The notes: a model not told the origin generated them from the letters alone. 64,000 nucleotides of DNA from Acidimicrobiia bacterium (GCA_035471805.1 DATIPS010000028.1:1-64000), one strand, 5' to 3'; positions 45,253 through 55,204 are shown, counted from the stretch's first letter. A program made the numbers and translations.

Positions 45253-46301
45253 CCGGCGGCATTCCCTGGTCCCTGGCCGTGAGAGTGGCCGATCGGGTCG
45301 CAGGCAGCCACCCACTCGAATCTACCTATCACATCGAATCGTTTCGACGCCAGGCACCCGCCCTGCTCGAACGTGCCGGAGAACTCGTTGGTGAGGAAAC
45401 CGGCCTGATCCCGGGGGGTAGCGCCGGGGTCGAGGTGGTAGGTCGGACCGACTGGGTTCGTCGCAACGTCGAGTTCTTCTCACGGCTGATGGAACCGGCC
45501 GAGGCGAAGATCGCCGGGAGACTGAATCAGGCCGGAGTCGTCGGTGCCAAAGCGGCCGGTTTCGCCAGGCGGATAGTGGCGGCGGAGACCGGTGCACTCC
45601 TGGGTGTCATGTCGCGGCGGGTGCTGGGCCAGTACGAACTAGTGCTTCCCACCGACGAGTCGGATGGTGACATAGTGTTTCTCGTCGGACCCAACGTGCT
45701 GGCCATGGAGCGGGCCAATCAGTTCAATCCGGACGAGTTCCGGTTCTGGCTCGCCTTGCACGAGAGCACCCATCGCGCCCAGTTCACCGCCGTGCCGTGG
45801 ATGCAGGACTACTTCCTGTCTCTGGTTCGGGGGTTGATCGAGAGCGCCGAGCCCGAGCGCGGCCGATTCAAGAGGATCATCGAGGAGATCAGGGCGGCAG
45901 GTGAGGGCGAAACAGACTTCATCGGGGAGGCAGGTCTGCTGGGTCTCTTTGCCAGCGATTCACAGCGTGAACTGATCGACAAAGTACAGGCGCTCATGTC
46001 TGTTCTGGAAGGCCACGGTCACGTGATCATGGACCGCATAGGGGCCCGGCACCTGGTGACGCAGAAGCGCATGTCCTCGATCCTCAAGCGACGCCGGATG
46101 GATGCACGCGCCGCGGCTTTCTTCCGGATCACCGGACTCGAGATGAAGCTTCGCCAGTACGAGCTGGGAGAGAAGTTCGTGCTCGCCGTCGAGCGCGAGG
46201 CCGGGTGGGAGGCGGTCGACCTGGTATGGCAAGGCGAGCACTCGCTGCCCACACTCGATGAGATCCACGATCCTTCGGCATGGCTGGCTCGCGTCGCCTA
46301 G
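45249..46301 (+). CDS. Zinc-dependent metalloprotease, DUF2342 family
   Basis: 350 aa from ATG at 45249. Metal-binding helix HESTHRAQF (HExxH) near residue 178 and EGHGHVIMD further down, both typical of the actinobacterial DUF2342 hydrolase family (also annotated as F420-biosynthesis-associated). No signal peptide. Biological role unknown. The conserved position directly before tilS, overlapping it by 22 bases, is the same as in mycobacteria. Confidence 0.87.
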   Translation: MTGGIPWSLAVRVADRVAGSHPLESTYHIESFRRQAPALLERAGELVGEETGLIPGGSAGVEVVGRTDWVRRNVEFFSRLMEPAEAKIAGRLNQAGVVGAKAAGFARRIVAAETGALLGVMSRRVLGQYELVLPTDESDGDIVFLVGPNVLAMERANQFNPDEFRFWLALHESTHRAQFTAVPWMQDYFLSLVRGLIESAEPERGRFKRIIEEIRAAGEGETDFIGEAGLLGLFASDSQRELIDKVQALMSVLEGHGHVIMDRIGARHLVTQKRMSSILKRRRMDARAAAFFRITGLEMKLRQYELGEKFVLAVEREAGWEAVDLVWQGEHSLPTLDEIHDPSAWLARVA

Positions 46302-47584
46302 GCGAACTGTCTGCCCGGGTACGGGCGTTGGGGAAGATTCCCTCCGGGCCCGCTGCGATCGCGCTGAGCGGGGGAGCCGATAGCGCCGTCGTGGCGTGGT
46401 TGATGGTGGAAGCCGGTGTCCGATGCAGGGCAATCCATATCGACCACCGGCTGGACGGATCGCCTGCGATGAGGGAGGCTGCCGCGGCCATTGCTGCGAG
46501 GCTGGTGGTCGACCTGGATGTCCGCGAGGTCGATATCCCGGCAGGGGCATCTCCGGAGAATCAGGCGAGGATTGTGCGCTACTCAGCGCTCGAGTCGGCC
46601 TTGCGAGCAGGCGAACTGCTCGTGACCGGACATACGAGAGATGACCAGGCCGAAACCGTCCTGCTGAACATCCTGCGCGGTGCCGGATTGGACGGACTCG
46701 TCGGCATCCCCTTCCGTCGAGGCAACCTGGTGCGGCCGCTTCTTGGTGTAACGAGATCGGAAACGAGGGAGCTGGCGACCCTGCTGGGCCTCCCGTGGCG
46801 CGATGATCCCGCCAACGATGATCCCGATCCGAGGAGAAACCAGATCCGGCGGGAGACGATCCCGGATCTCGAGAGGCGGTTCAATCCGCAGCTTCGGACC
46901 GCTCTCGCCTCCCTGGCGGAAACGGTGGCGGCGGAGCTCCCGGAACGGCAACAACGGGTCCGCATCCGGAAGGTCGACAACGGCGTGGCGCTGGCCGCAC
47001 CCGAGCTCCATGCGGTTGGGCCGGCGGCCGCGAAGCAGGCTCTGCGCGAGGCGATGAGACTGGTGCGCGGTCCCCACGCCGGCACCAGGAGCGAGATCGA
47101 CAGGCTGGTAGCCGTTGCCTACGGCACCGCGGCGTCGGCCGAAGTCTCCGGGGGGATCAGAGCCTATCGAAGCGGCCCCTGGTTGATCATCGCCCGCCCT
47201 TCCGACCCGGAACCACCCGCAGCGCGCGGGTGGACCGTGCCGGGAGAAGCTCGATTCGGCTCATGGGCATTCGCGGCGTGGACGGATGAGCGGCCGCCCG
47301 CCGCCTATCCGCTCTCCTCGTGGACGGCCGTGTCAGATGCAGATTCCCTCCCGCCTCACCTGACCATCCGGTGTGCCGAACCGGGGGATGTCGTCGACGG
47401 CGTGCCTGTTGCCGAGCGGCTCAGACGAGTGGGGGTGCCGGCCGACCAGCGGTCGACCTGGCCCGTCGTGCTCTCCGGCGAGACGGTCGTGTGGATCCCG
47501 GGAGCGGGAATCTCCCGGTCCGTTTGGGTGGGATCGTCCACGCGGCGCTACCTTTGGGTAAACGCAGCAATGGAGATCCCGTGA
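46280..47584 (+). CDS. tilS: tRNA(Ile)-lysidine synthase
   Basis: 434 aa. PP-loop AIALSGGADSAVVAW near residue 29, IHIDHRL, TGHTRDDQAETVLLNILRGAGLDGL and PLLGVTRSETRELA. Converts C34 of the tRNA-Ile CAU anticodon to lysidine so that it reads AUA. A C-terminal domain (about 355-434; IRCAEPGDVVDG, VPADQRSTWPVV) matches the TilS tRNA-binding region. GTGA overlap with hpt. Confidence 0.92.
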   Translation: MAGSRRLGELSARVRALGKIPSGPAAIALSGGADSAVVAWLMVEAGVRCRAIHIDHRLDGSPAMREAAAAIAARLVVDLDVREVDIPAGASPENQARIVRYSALESALRAGELLVTGHTRDDQAETVLLNILRGAGLDGLVGIPFRRGNLVRPLLGVTRSETRELATLLGLPWRDDPANDDPDPRRNQIRRETIPDLERRFNPQLRTALASLAETVAAELPERQQRVRIRKVDNGVALAAPELHAVGPAAAKQALREAMRLVRGPHAGTRSEIDRLVAVAYGTAASAEVSGGIRAYRSGPWLIIARPSDPEPPAARGWTVPGEARFGSWAFAAWTDERPPAAYPLSSWTAVSDADSLPPHLTIRCAEPGDVVDGVPVAERLRRVGVPADQRSTWPVVLSGETVVWIPGAGISRSVWVGSSTRRYLWVNAAMEIP

Positions 47585-48105
47585 AAGTCGGAAGAACACT
47601 CGTATCCGCCGAAGAAATCGACGGAGCGCTCGCCAGAATCGGCGCCCAGATCAACGCCGACTACGAGGGCAAGGATCTACTCATGATCGGCGTGTTGAAG
47701 GGCGCCTTCATAGTCATGGCCGACCTCGCCCGTCATTTGACGGTTCCGGTTGAGTTTGACTTCATGGCCGTGTCTTCGTACGGCGCGGCGACTCAGACGT
47801 CGGGCGTGGTGAGGATTCTCAAGGATCTCGACCAGGAGATCGCCGGCCGGGATGTGCTGATCGTCGAGGACATAATCGATTCGGGCCTCACCCTCAGCTA
47901 CCTCCTCAAGAGCCTGCGGGTCCGCCGTCCGGCCAGTCTCGAAGTAGCGGCATTGTTGGTGAAGGAGGGGATCCAGCGGGTCCCGCTCGACGTGAAATAC
48001 ACGGGCTTCAACATAGGCCCGGAGTTCGTTGTCGGCTTCGGCCTCGATTACGCCGGGAAGCTCCGCAATCTGCCTCAGATTGCCGTGATGGAAGAAGATG
48101 ACTGA
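47581..48105 (+). CDS. hpt: Hypoxanthine phosphoribosyltransferase
   Basis: 174 aa from GTG at 47581; the longer frame upstream is a tilS shadow. PRPP-binding loop VLIVEDIIDSGLTLSYLL, MIGVLKGAFIVMADLAR, and VGFGLDYAGKLRNLP. Salvages hypoxanthine and guanine to IMP and GMP. Linked to tilS and ftsH as in many Gram-positives. Confidence 0.94.
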   Translation: MKVGRTLVSAEEIDGALARIGAQINADYEGKDLLMIGVLKGAFIVMADLARHLTVPVEFDFMAVSSYGAATQTSGVVRILKDLDQEIAGRDVLIVEDIIDSGLTLSYLLKSLRVRRPASLEVAALLVKEGIQRVPLDVKYTGFNIGPEFVVGFGLDYAGKLRNLPQIAVMEEDD

Positions 48106-48174
48106 GCTCGATGCTGTGTAGTTCCGAGAGCGGCATACCATGTGGAAGCCCGTGATAGTGATTAGCGAGCTTTC

Positions 48175-50088
48175 ATGAACAGAACCCTTCGTACCATCCT
48201 CGTATACGGCGTCGTCGTCGTGCTCATGGTCGTCGTTGCTCAAACCTGGTTTGAGACCGGTGACCAGGCCGTCGATGTCACTGCCAGTGAGTTCGTTCAG
48301 CTGGTTGAAGACGGCGAGATCGAGTCGGTCACGATCTTCACCAGGTCCGATCTCGTTACCGGCGACCGTGTGGATGGGCCCGACACATCGCCCGACTTCA
48401 CCTTCTCCTACCCGCCGGAATGGGAAGGGACGCTCACGGAGATCCTCGTTGAGAACCAGGTTGCGATGACGGCCGAATCAGACACCTCCATATGGGAGGT
48501 CGTCATCAGCCTTCTGCCCTGGCTCTTCCTCATCGGATTCATGATCTTCATATTCACCCAGATGCAGGGCGGCGGCAATCGCGTCATGCAGTTCGGGAAG
48601 GCCAAGGCAAAGCAGGTCACCCGTGACACACCCAAGGTGACCTTCGACGACGTTGCAGGGGTCGATGAAGCCATTGAAGAACTGGAGGAGATCAAAGAGT
48701 TCCTCCAGAACCCGTCGAAGTTTCGCGCAATGGGCGCCAAGATCCCGAAGGGCGTCTTGCTCTACGGGCCGCCGGGAACGGGGAAGACGCTGCTCGCCAG
48801 GGCGGTGGCCGGTGAGGCCGGTGTCCCGTTCTTCTCGATTTCGGGCTCCGATTTCGTAGAGATGTTCGTCGGCGTCGGCGCCAGCCGGGTACGCGACCTC
48901 TTCGAGCAGGCGAAGGCGCAGGGGCCGGCCATCATCTTCATCGATGAGATCGATGCAGTGGGTCGGCACCGCGGTGCCGGCCTGGGCGGCGGGCACGATG
49001 AGCGCGAGCAGACCCTCAACCAGTTGCTGGTCGAGCTGGACGGTTTCGACGTGAACACGGGCGTTATCGTCATCGCCGGTACCAACCGGCCGGACATCCT
49101 CGACCCGGCTTTGTTGCGTCCGGGCCGTTTCGATCGTCAGATCGTCGTCGATCGACCCGACCTGAAAGGTCGCGAAGCGATTCTGGCCGTGCATTCGCGC
49201 GGCAAGCCCTTCGAGGACGAGATCGACAACACGGTCCTGGCTCGCCAAACCCCGGGGTTCACCGGAGCGGACCTCGCCAACCTGATCAACGAAGCCGCTT
49301 TGCTGGCCGCCCGACGCGACAAGAAGCGCATCGGGATGGACGAGTTGGAGGAAGCCATCGACCGTGTCATCGCCGGTCCCGAGCGACGCAGCCGGGTCAT
49401 CTCGGAACCGGAACGTAAGTTGACCGCCTATCACGAGGGCGGGCACGCGCTGGTGGGGTTTGCTCTGCCGAACACCAATCCGATTCACAAGGTGACGATC
49501 ATTCCGCGCGGTCGGTCCGGCGGATTCACCCTCTCCCTCCCCACCGAGGATCGGTTCTACAAGCGGCGGAGCGAAATGGTCGACGAGCTGGCCCTCTTGC
49601 TGGGTGGACGCACAGCCGAGGAACTGATATTCGGCGACCCATCAACCGGCGCCAGCGACGACATCGACAAGGCCACCGATCTCGCCCGCAAGATGGTCAT
49701 GGAATACGGGATGAGCGACCGGCTCGGACCGATGAAGTATGGGCACGCGGCGGGAGAGGTTTTCCTCGGACGCGACTATTCGCGGCAGCCCGACTACTCC
49801 GACGAAGTCGCTTCGTACATCGATTCCGAAGTCCGAAAGCTAATCAGCCAGGCCCACGACGAGGCGCAGCAGATACTGACCGCTCACGAGGACTCTCTGC
49901 ATCGCATTGCCGCCGAGTTGATCGATAAAGAGACGATCGACGCCGAGGAGGTTGCCGCGCTCTTCCACGATGTGCCCAAGTGGGAGCACACTACGGACGG
50001 GGCCATGCGAATCCAGATGCCCGCAACGTCATCGTCGGAGGAGTTTGCGGCCGCTGCGCACATCACCGAGCACGGCCCGGTTACCTGA
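48175..50088 (+). CDS. ftsH: ATP-dependent membrane metalloprotease FtsH
   Basis: 637 aa. Two transmembrane helices (about 6-24 and 105-122) flank an external domain. AAA+ module with Walker A GPPGTGKT, Walker [12 protein letters not shown] and [16 protein letters not shown]. Protease zinc site HEGGHALVG and the third ligand region in [17 protein letters not shown]. Degrades membrane and regulatory proteins. The last 60 residues form an acidic tail. folE starts 11 bases later. Confidence 0.96.
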   Translation: MNRTLRTILVYGVVVVLMVVVAQTWFETGDQAVDVTASEFVQLVEDGEIESVTIFTRSDLVTGDRVDGPDTSPDFTFSYPPEWEGTLTEILVENQVAMTAESDTSIWEVVISLLPWLFLIGFMIFIFTQMQGGGNRVMQFGKAKAKQVTRDTPKVTFDDVAGVDEAIEELEEIKEFLQNPSKFRAMGAKIPKGVLLYGPPGTGKTLLARAVAGEAGVPFFSISGSDFVEMFVGVGASRVRDLFEQAKAQGPAIIFIDEIDAVGRHRGAGLGGGHDEREQTLNQLLVELDGFDVNTGVIVIAGTNRPDILDPALLRPGRFDRQIVVDRPDLKGREAILAVHSRGKPFEDEIDNTVLARQTPGFTGADLANLINEAALLAARRDKKRIGMDELEEAIDRVIAGPERRSRVISEPERKLTAYHEGGHALVGFALPNTNPIHKVTIIPRGRSGGFTLSLPTEDRFYKRRSEMVDELALLLGGRTAEELIFGDPSTGASDDIDKATDLARKMVMEYGMSDRLGPMKYGHAAGEVFLGRDYSRQPDYSDEVASYIDSEVRKLISQAHDEAQQILTAHEDSLHRIAAELIDKETIDAEEVAALFHDVPKWEHTTDGAMRIQMPATSSSEEFAAAAHITEHGPVT

Positions 50089-50098
50089 GGAGCAGCAT

Positions 50099-50683
50099 AT
50101 GGCAGAGGCCGGATCCGAAGTCCAGCAGGAAGCTATTGCCAAGGCGGTCAGGGCGATTCTCGAAGCAGTGGGTGAGGACGTCAACCGGGAAGGCCTCGTG
50201 GACACCCCGGAACGAGTCGCCCGGATGTATGCCGAGGTGTTCGGCGGGTTGCGGGTCGACCCCGGCAGCGTGATCAGCACCGTCTTCAGCGACGAGAGCC
50301 ACGATGAGATGGTTTTGGTCAAGGACATTGCCTTCTATTCGATGTGCGAACACCACCTGGTGCCCTTTCACGGAAAGGCTCATGTCGCCTACTTGCCGAA
50401 AGGTCGTCTGACCGGGCTCTCCAAGCTGGCGCGTCTGGTCGAAGCTTTCGCCCGCCGGCCGCAGCTTCAGGAGCGCCTGACCACGCAGATAGCCGACACG
50501 CTCATGGAAGGGTTGAAGCCGCATGGAGCCCTTGTGGTCGTAGAGGCCGAGCACCTTTGCATGAGCATGCGTGGCGTTAACAAACCCGCATCGATAACCG
50601 TCACGTCGGCAGTCCGCGGCGCTTTCTGCGACCTGGATGCGACCCGGGCTGAAGCCTTTTCGCTGATCTACGGCGGTCGATGA
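50099..50683 (+). CDS. folE: GTP cyclohydrolase I
   Basis: 194 aa from ATG at 50099 (GAGGAG upstream). Zinc and active-site residues in [18 protein letters not shown] and [10 protein letters not shown], with [13 protein letters not shown]. First step from GTP to dihydroneopterin triphosphate in folate synthesis. ATGA overlap with folP. Confidence 0.95.
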   Translation: MAEAGSEVQQEAIAKAVRAILEAVGEDVNREGLVDTPERVARMYAEVFGGLRVDPGSVISTVFSDESHDEMVLVKDIAFYSMCEHHLVPFHGKAHVAYLPKGRLTGLSKLARLVEAFARRPQLQERLTTQIADTLMEGLKPHGALVVVEAEHLCMSMRGVNKPASITVTSAVRGAFCDLDATRAEAFSLIYGGR

Positions 50684-51543
50684 CTCTCGTGGACTGGCAG
50701 TTGCGAACCAGGGCTCTGAGCAATGACGATCACACGCTCGTGATGGGAGTCGTCAACGTCACCCCGGACTCCTTCTCGGACGGAGGCCGGTTCTTCGACC
50801 AGGCGGAGGCGGTCGCCCATGGGCGTCGGCTGGCCGCGGCAGGGGCCGACCTCGTCGACGTCGGGGGAGAGTCGACGAGGCCCGGGGCGCCTCCCGTATC
50901 TGCGGAAGAGGAAGCTCGGAGGGTGGTGCCGGTAGTGCGGGCGCTTGCAGCAGACGGCATCGTGGTCTCTGTCGACACCACGAAAGCTTGCGTCGCCGAG
51001 GAATCCTTGTCGGCAGGTGGAGAGATAATCAATGATGTCTCTGCCCTGTCGGATCCGGCGATGGCCGCGTTGATCGCCGACCGGGGCGCCGGGGTGGTGC
51101 TCATGCACATGCAGGGCACGCCGGCCACGATGCAGGCCGAGCCTCACTACGACGATGTGACCGCGGAAGTTCTGGCCGCCCTGCTGGAGAGCGCCGCCCT
51201 GGCCGAATCGTCGGGTATCGGCCGGGAGCGCATCTGCCTCGACCCGGGCATTGGTTTCGGGAAGTCGATCGAGCACAACCTGAGGTTGCTCCACGACCTC
51301 GAGGCCTTCACGTCGACCTCGTATCCGGTGATTCTGGGAACATCGCGCAAGTCGTTTCTAGGTGCGCTGGCCGGATTGCCGGACCCTCTGGACAGGGACG
51401 CGGCAACGGCCGGTACGACTGCCCTGGCCGTGGCCGCCGGAGTATTCTGCGTCCGGGTTCATGATGTTCCCGGGAACCTCCAATCTGCCCGGGTTGCCGA
51501 CGCTATCGTGCGATCGAGGAACTTCGATGAGGTCGGTGGATGA
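50680..51543 (+). CDS. folP: Dihydropteroate synthase
   Basis: 287 aa. [42 protein letters not shown] and the C-terminal VRVHDV. Joins p-aminobenzoate to the pterin pyrophosphate; target of sulfonamides. Overlaps the next gene by ATGA. Confidence 0.95.
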   Translation: MTLVDWQLRTRALSNDDHTLVMGVVNVTPDSFSDGGRFFDQAEAVAHGRRLAAAGADLVDVGGESTRPGAPPVSAEEEARRVVPVVRALAADGIVVSVDTTKACVAEESLSAGGEIINDVSALSDPAMAALIADRGAGVVLMHMQGTPATMQAEPHYDDVTAEVLAALLESAALAESSGIGRERICLDPGIGFGKSIEHNLRLLHDLEAFTSTSYPVILGTSRKSFLGALAGLPDPLDRDAATAGTTALAVAAGVFCVRVHDVPGNLQSARVADAIVRSRNFDEVGG

Positions 51544-52031
51544 CGGGTCTCAAACCGAGAGAGTTTGTGTGGGTTATCGCCGGTCGGCTGGCGGTGTGTG
51601 AACGCATCGGCGGCTACGGCTTTCAGCATCGTCGCGTTCGCCGCGAAGAGGAGATCGCCTGGCTCCGAAGAGAGGCAAAGATCACATCGATCGTCTCGCT
51701 CTTGCCTGGAAACCAGAATGTCTCCGCCTACGAGGACGCCGGCTTCAAAGTACTCCATTGCCCGTTCGGTCCGGAGGATGAGAACGGCAGCCTCATGCCG
51801 TTCTTCTCCACCCTCGATGAGGCGCTGAAGGACAAGAAGTCGGTTGTGTTGGTCCACCGGGACACAATCGACGAAGGGATCGGCGGACTCCTTGCCGGGT
51901 ATCTCGTGCATGCCGGCTACCTGGACGACCCGATCATCGCCTCCGCAGTGATTCAGGAGATCCTGGGCAAGCCGCTCGGACCGAAAGCCAGGGCGATGAT
52001 CCGGGTACCGGAACGCTTCACCCGGGATTGA
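51540..52031 (+). CDS. Dual-specificity-phosphatase-like protein lacking the catalytic Cys
   Basis: 163 aa, coupled to folP (ATGA) and 1 base before folB. The fold resembles DSP/PTP-like proteins: REEEIAWLRREAKITSIVSLL, HCPFGPEDENG, then VVLVHRDTIDEGIGGLLAGYL where active enzymes have HCxxGxxR. The Cys and the terminal Arg of that loop are absent (HRDTIDEG). It is therefore probably a pseudophosphatase, perhaps a binding or regulatory protein for the folate enzymes. No signal peptide. Confidence 0.65.
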   Translation: MTGLKPREFVWVIAGRLAVCERIGGYGFQHRRVRREEEIAWLRREAKITSIVSLLPGNQNVSAYEDAGFKVLHCPFGPEDENGSLMPFFSTLDEALKDKKSVVLVHRDTIDEGIGGLLAGYLVHAGYLDDPIIASAVIQEILGKPLGPKARAMIRVPERFTRD

Positions 52032-52032
52032 T

Positions 52033-52392
52033 GTGACCGATTGGATTCGACTGCACGGCATTGAGGTATTCGCTCATCACGGTGTGCTGAGCGAGGAGCA
52101 GCTGCGCGGGCAGGTATTCGTGATAGATGTCGATGTGGCAATCGATCTGTCGGAGGCTGCCGATTCGGATGATCTTTCGACCACCGTCCACTACGGCGAC
52201 CTCGCAGTGGCCATACGCGACAGGGTCGCCAACGAACGCTGGGATCTCATCGAGCGGGTGGCCGGGCGGGTAGCGGATCTGGTTCTCGAGAACGAGCGAG
52301 TGATGGGGGTCGATGTCACGGTGCACAAGCCTTCTGCCCCTATCGATGTCCCCTTCGCGGACGTCTCAACGACGATCAGCCGGTCCCGATGA
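52033..52392 (+). CDS. folB: Dihydroneopterin aldolase
   Basis: 119 aa from GTG at 52033. LHGIEVFAHHGVLSEEQLRGQ, TVHYGDLAVAI, LIERVAGRVADLVL and the catalytic Lys in VTVHKPSAPI. Cleaves dihydroneopterin to hydroxymethyl-dihydropterin and glycolaldehyde. ATGA overlap with folK. Confidence 0.94.
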   Translation: MTDWIRLHGIEVFAHHGVLSEEQLRGQVFVIDVDVAIDLSEAADSDDLSTTVHYGDLAVAIRDRVANERWDLIERVAGRVADLVLENERVMGVDVTVHKPSAPIDVPFADVSTTISRSR

Positions 52393-53351
52393 CCAGAGCG
52401 GCCGTCGCGCTGGGATCGAACCTGGGCGATCGGCGCGCCAACCTCGAGTTCGCCGTCAGGGGCCTGGCGTCCTGCGGGGAAGTGGTGGGCGTCTCAGGCC
52501 TGTACGAGACGGCTCCCGTGGGTGGACCCGAGCAGGGCCCTTATCTGAACGCAGTTGCCATCGTGGACACGATGCTGCCCGCGGAGCAGCTGCTGGCCGG
52601 GCTGCACGACATCGAACGCCGGCGAGGCAGGACCCGCACGATCCATTGGGGCCCGAGAACCCTCGATCTCGACCTGCTCCTGTACGGCCGGGAGAGCCAT
52701 GCAACCGACGATTGTGTGGTTCCGCACCCGCGGATGCATGAGCGGCGCTTTGTCGTCGAGCCCCTGCTGAACGTCTGGCCGGAAGCAGCATTGCCCGACG
52801 GGACCAGGGTTTCGACCTTGAAAGCAAGTGTTGCCGACCAGGATCTCACCGACCTCGGCGGCTGGTGGCCGCCCCGGCCGGCGGCGCAGGGCTTTGTCGA
52901 AAGGGGTGGTTGGTGGGTGGCCGCCCAGTTCTTGCTGATAGGGCTGGTCGTTGTTGCTCTGGGCACGGGCGGCCCGGTTCTCCCGGGTGGATCTGCCCTG
53001 CGCGTCGGTGGTGCCGTTGTCGCCCTCGCCGGCCTCGCTCTCGGGATGCTCGGGCTCCGGCATCTCGGCGATCGGCTCACACCGTTCCCGGAGCCGCTCG
53101 CCGGTGGTGAGATCATCCGTGCCGGCGTCTACGCGAAGGCTCGGCATCCGATATACGGCGGAACCGTTCTGGGGCTCGCCGGTATGGCGCTCTTCGGGGC
53201 TTCCCTCTACGGCTTGCTGGCGGCGATGTTCGCCGGCGTCTTCTTCTGGATGAAAGCCGGACGGGAAGAGATGAGACTGCTGGATCGTTTCCCGCATTAC
53301 GCCGAGTATCGGGAGAGAACCCGGGCGCGGCTGGTCCCGTGGGTTCTGTGA
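52389..53351 (+). CDS. folK: HPPK (FolK) fused to an isoprenylcysteine-methyltransferase-like membrane domain
   Basis: 320 aa. Residues 1-155 are a complete 6-hydroxymethyl-dihydropterin pyrophosphokinase: ALGSNLGDRRANLE, VSGLYETAPVGG, HWGPRTLDLDLLLYG, PHPRMHERRFVVEPL. Residues about 170-320 are a second domain with three to four hydrophobic segments, AGVYAKARHPIYGG (246-258) and EEMRLLDRFPHYAEYRERTR (293-312), the SAM-binding signatures of ICMT/PEMT-type membrane methyltransferases. One uninterrupted frame with no internal start near the junction. FolK normally ends near residue 160-170, so this is a fusion that would place the kinase at the membrane. Confidence 0.85.
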   Translation: MTRAAVALGSNLGDRRANLEFAVRGLASCGEVVGVSGLYETAPVGGPEQGPYLNAVAIVDTMLPAEQLLAGLHDIERRRGRTRTIHWGPRTLDLDLLLYGRESHATDDCVVPHPRMHERRFVVEPLLNVWPEAALPDGTRVSTLKASVADQDLTDLGGWWPPRPAAQGFVERGGWWVAAQFLLIGLVVVALGTGGPVLPGGSALRVGGAVVALAGLALGMLGLRHLGDRLTPFPEPLAGGEIIRAGVYAKARHPIYGGTVLGLAGMALFGASLYGLLAAMFAGVFFWMKAGREEMRLLDRFPHYAEYRERTRARLVPWVL

Positions 53352-53449
53352 GCGATGGGCCTTAGGCCCGCGCAGTCCCCCGGCTCCCGGAGATCACAGC
53401 CGATGGCCTATTCGTAATCTCCTCGCCCCCGGCACCCCTGACTACCGTT

Positions 53450-54277
53450 ATGCCGATGGACAGACCACTCCGCATCGTCATTGTCGGGCCGGGGCGTGCC
53501 GGAATGTCGGTTGGGCTCGCAGCACGGCGGGCCGGACACGAGATCGTCGGCGTGTTGGGCCGGTCGAACGTCGCGGCCCGGGCGGCCACCCTGGGTGCTC
53601 CGGCACTCGACTGGGACGCTCCTCTTCCCGACTGCGATCTCGTCGTCGTGGCCGTACGTGACGACGCGATCCGGCCGGTCGCCGAGCGGCTCGTCCCGGT
53701 TGCAGCCAGTTCCTCAGCCGCCGTGCATCTCTCAGGACTCACCTCCGTCGATGCCCTCAGCGCCCTCGGGTCTGCCGGGCTCGACATCGGGGGTTTTCAC
53801 CCGCTGCAGACGATGCCGAACCCTCAAGACGGCGCCGCAGCCCTGGCGGGTGCCGCCGTCGGGATCACTGCCGATTCGCCGCTCGAGGCGAGACTGGAGG
53901 ATCTGGCTATCAGCATCGGGGCGCGTCCTTTCAAGCTCGAAGACGGCCGGCGCCCTCTATATCACGCCGCCGCCGCCTGCGCGGCCAACTACGTGCTGAC
54001 TGCGCTTGCGCTGGCTGAAGAACTGTTCGAAGCCGCCGGAGTGCCGTTTGGGCTCGCACGGCCCCTGGTCTCCGAGGTCGTCGCCAACGCATTCGATGTG
54101 GGGCCGCGGGATGCTCTGACGGGCCCTATTGCCAGAGGTGACCTGGGTACCGTGTCGGCGCAGATCGGGGCCGTGGCAGAGGTCGATCCCGACCTGGCAG
54201 CCGATTTCAAGGCGTTCGGACGCGCAACTGCCAGGCTGGCCGGCGCAGACGCGGCGATGCACGAGATGCTTCGATGA
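53450..54277 (+). CDS. Rossmann-fold oxidoreductase-like protein, DUF2520 family
   Basis: 275 aa (ATG 53450, or 53456). N-terminal NAD(P)-type fold IVIVGPGRAGMSVGLAARRAGH, then GGFHPLQTMPNPQDGAAAL and a helical C-terminal domain (YHAAAACAANYVLTALALAEEL). Related to ketopantoate reductase and 6-phosphogluconate dehydrogenase. DUF2520 genes often precede panC, as here with an ATGA overlap, so it may supply pantoate, but this is unproven. Confidence 0.82.
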   Translation: MPMDRPLRIVIVGPGRAGMSVGLAARRAGHEIVGVLGRSNVAARAATLGAPALDWDAPLPDCDLVVVAVRDDAIRPVAERLVPVAASSSAAVHLSGLTSVDALSALGSAGLDIGGFHPLQTMPNPQDGAAALAGAAVGITADSPLEARLEDLAISIGARPFKLEDGRRPLYHAAAACAANYVLTALALAEELFEAAGVPFGLARPLVSEVVANAFDVGPRDALTGPIARGDLGTVSAQIGAVAEVDPDLAADFKAFGRATARLAGADAAMHEMLR

Positions 54278-55194
54278 GGATCGTGGAACGTTTCTCCGAT
54301 GTGCGGGCTTCGGCCGGCGGCACGCTGGGGCTCGTTCCGACGATGGGGTTTCTGCACGAGGGACATCTGGCCCTGGTCGATGCGGCACGTCGCGATTGTG
54401 ACACGGTGGTGATGAGTCTCTTCGTGAACCCGCTCCAGTTCGACGAGGGGAGCGACCTATCCCGCTATCCGCGCGACCTGGATCGGGACGCCGCACTGGC
54501 GGAGGGCCGCGGCGTCGACGTTCTGTTTGCGCCCGACCTCGACGAGATGTATCCGGAGGAACCTTTGACGAGAGTGACCGTGTCCGGGACCACCGAAGAG
54601 ATGGAAGGCGCTCACCGCCCCGGTCATTTCGACGGTGTTGCGACTGTTGTCGCCAAGTTGTTCGCCGGTATCAGAGCCGACCGCGCCTACTTCGGCCGCA
54701 AGGATGCTCAGCAGTTGGCCACCGTTGCCAGGATGGCAGCGGACCTTTCGATCCCGATCCGGGTGATCCCTGTTTCGATCGTGAGGGAGCAGGACGGATT
54801 GGCGTTGTCGAGTCGCAACGTCTTTCTTTCGTCAAGAGAGCGAAGTAGGGCTCTGGGAATCTCATCGGGACTGATGGCGGCGGCGGATGCGGCAGAAGAC
54901 GGAGAACGGGACGGAGCGCGGCTCGAATCCATCGTGCGGGCTCGTCTCGACGGGGTTCTCATCGACTACGTTTCTCTGGCCGGGGCTTCGTCTGCCAGGA
55001 GGGTCGACCGCCTGGAGGATGATGCCTTCCTGGCGGTGGCGGCGCGGGTCGGTGAGACCAGACTCATCGACAACGTGTTCCTGAGCGTCACCGGCGCCGG
55101 TGTCGCCGCCGACAGGGGGACCCGGCTCGACCACGGGAGCATCTTGTACGCGCCGAACGAACCAAGAAGCCGGAACTTGGAGCTTGGAACTTAG
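54274..55194 (+). CDS. panC: Pantothenate synthetase
   Basis: 306 aa. VPTMGFLHEGHLALV (HxGH), SLFVNPLQFDEGSD, YFGRKDAQQLATV and SSRNVFLSSRER. Condenses pantoate and beta-alanine with ATP. The final dozen or so residues are encoded by a 7-bp-periodic repeat that also supplies the stop codon. panD is not present nearby. Confidence 0.94.
   Translation: MRIVERFSDVRASAGGTLGLVPTMGFLHEGHLALVDAARRDCDTVVMSLFVNPLQFDEGSDLSRYPRDLDRDAALAEGRGVDVLFAPDLDEMYPEEPLTRVTVSGTTEEMEGAHRPGHFDGVATVVAKLFAGIRADRAYFGRKDAQQLATVARMAADLSIPIRVIPVSIVREQDGLALSSRNVFLSSRERSRALGISSGLMAAADAAEDGERDGARLESIVRARLDGVLIDYVSLAGASSARRVDRLEDDAFLAVAARVGETRLIDNVFLSVTGAGVAADRGTRLDHGSILYAPNEPRSRNLELGT
55172..55194. repeat. 7-bp-periodic repeat at the panC end
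   Basis: GGAACTT, GGAGCTT, GGAACTT, AG: three 7-base units overlapping the last panC codons and its TAG. Same 7-base periodicity as the pair at 40007-40116 but a different unit. Confidence 0.6.
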
Positions 55195-55204
55195 AGTGTC
55201 CCCC

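Noticed and set aside
48478-49488. 336-aa minus-strand frame opposite ftsH
   Set aside because: Shadow of a highly conserved AAA+ protease.
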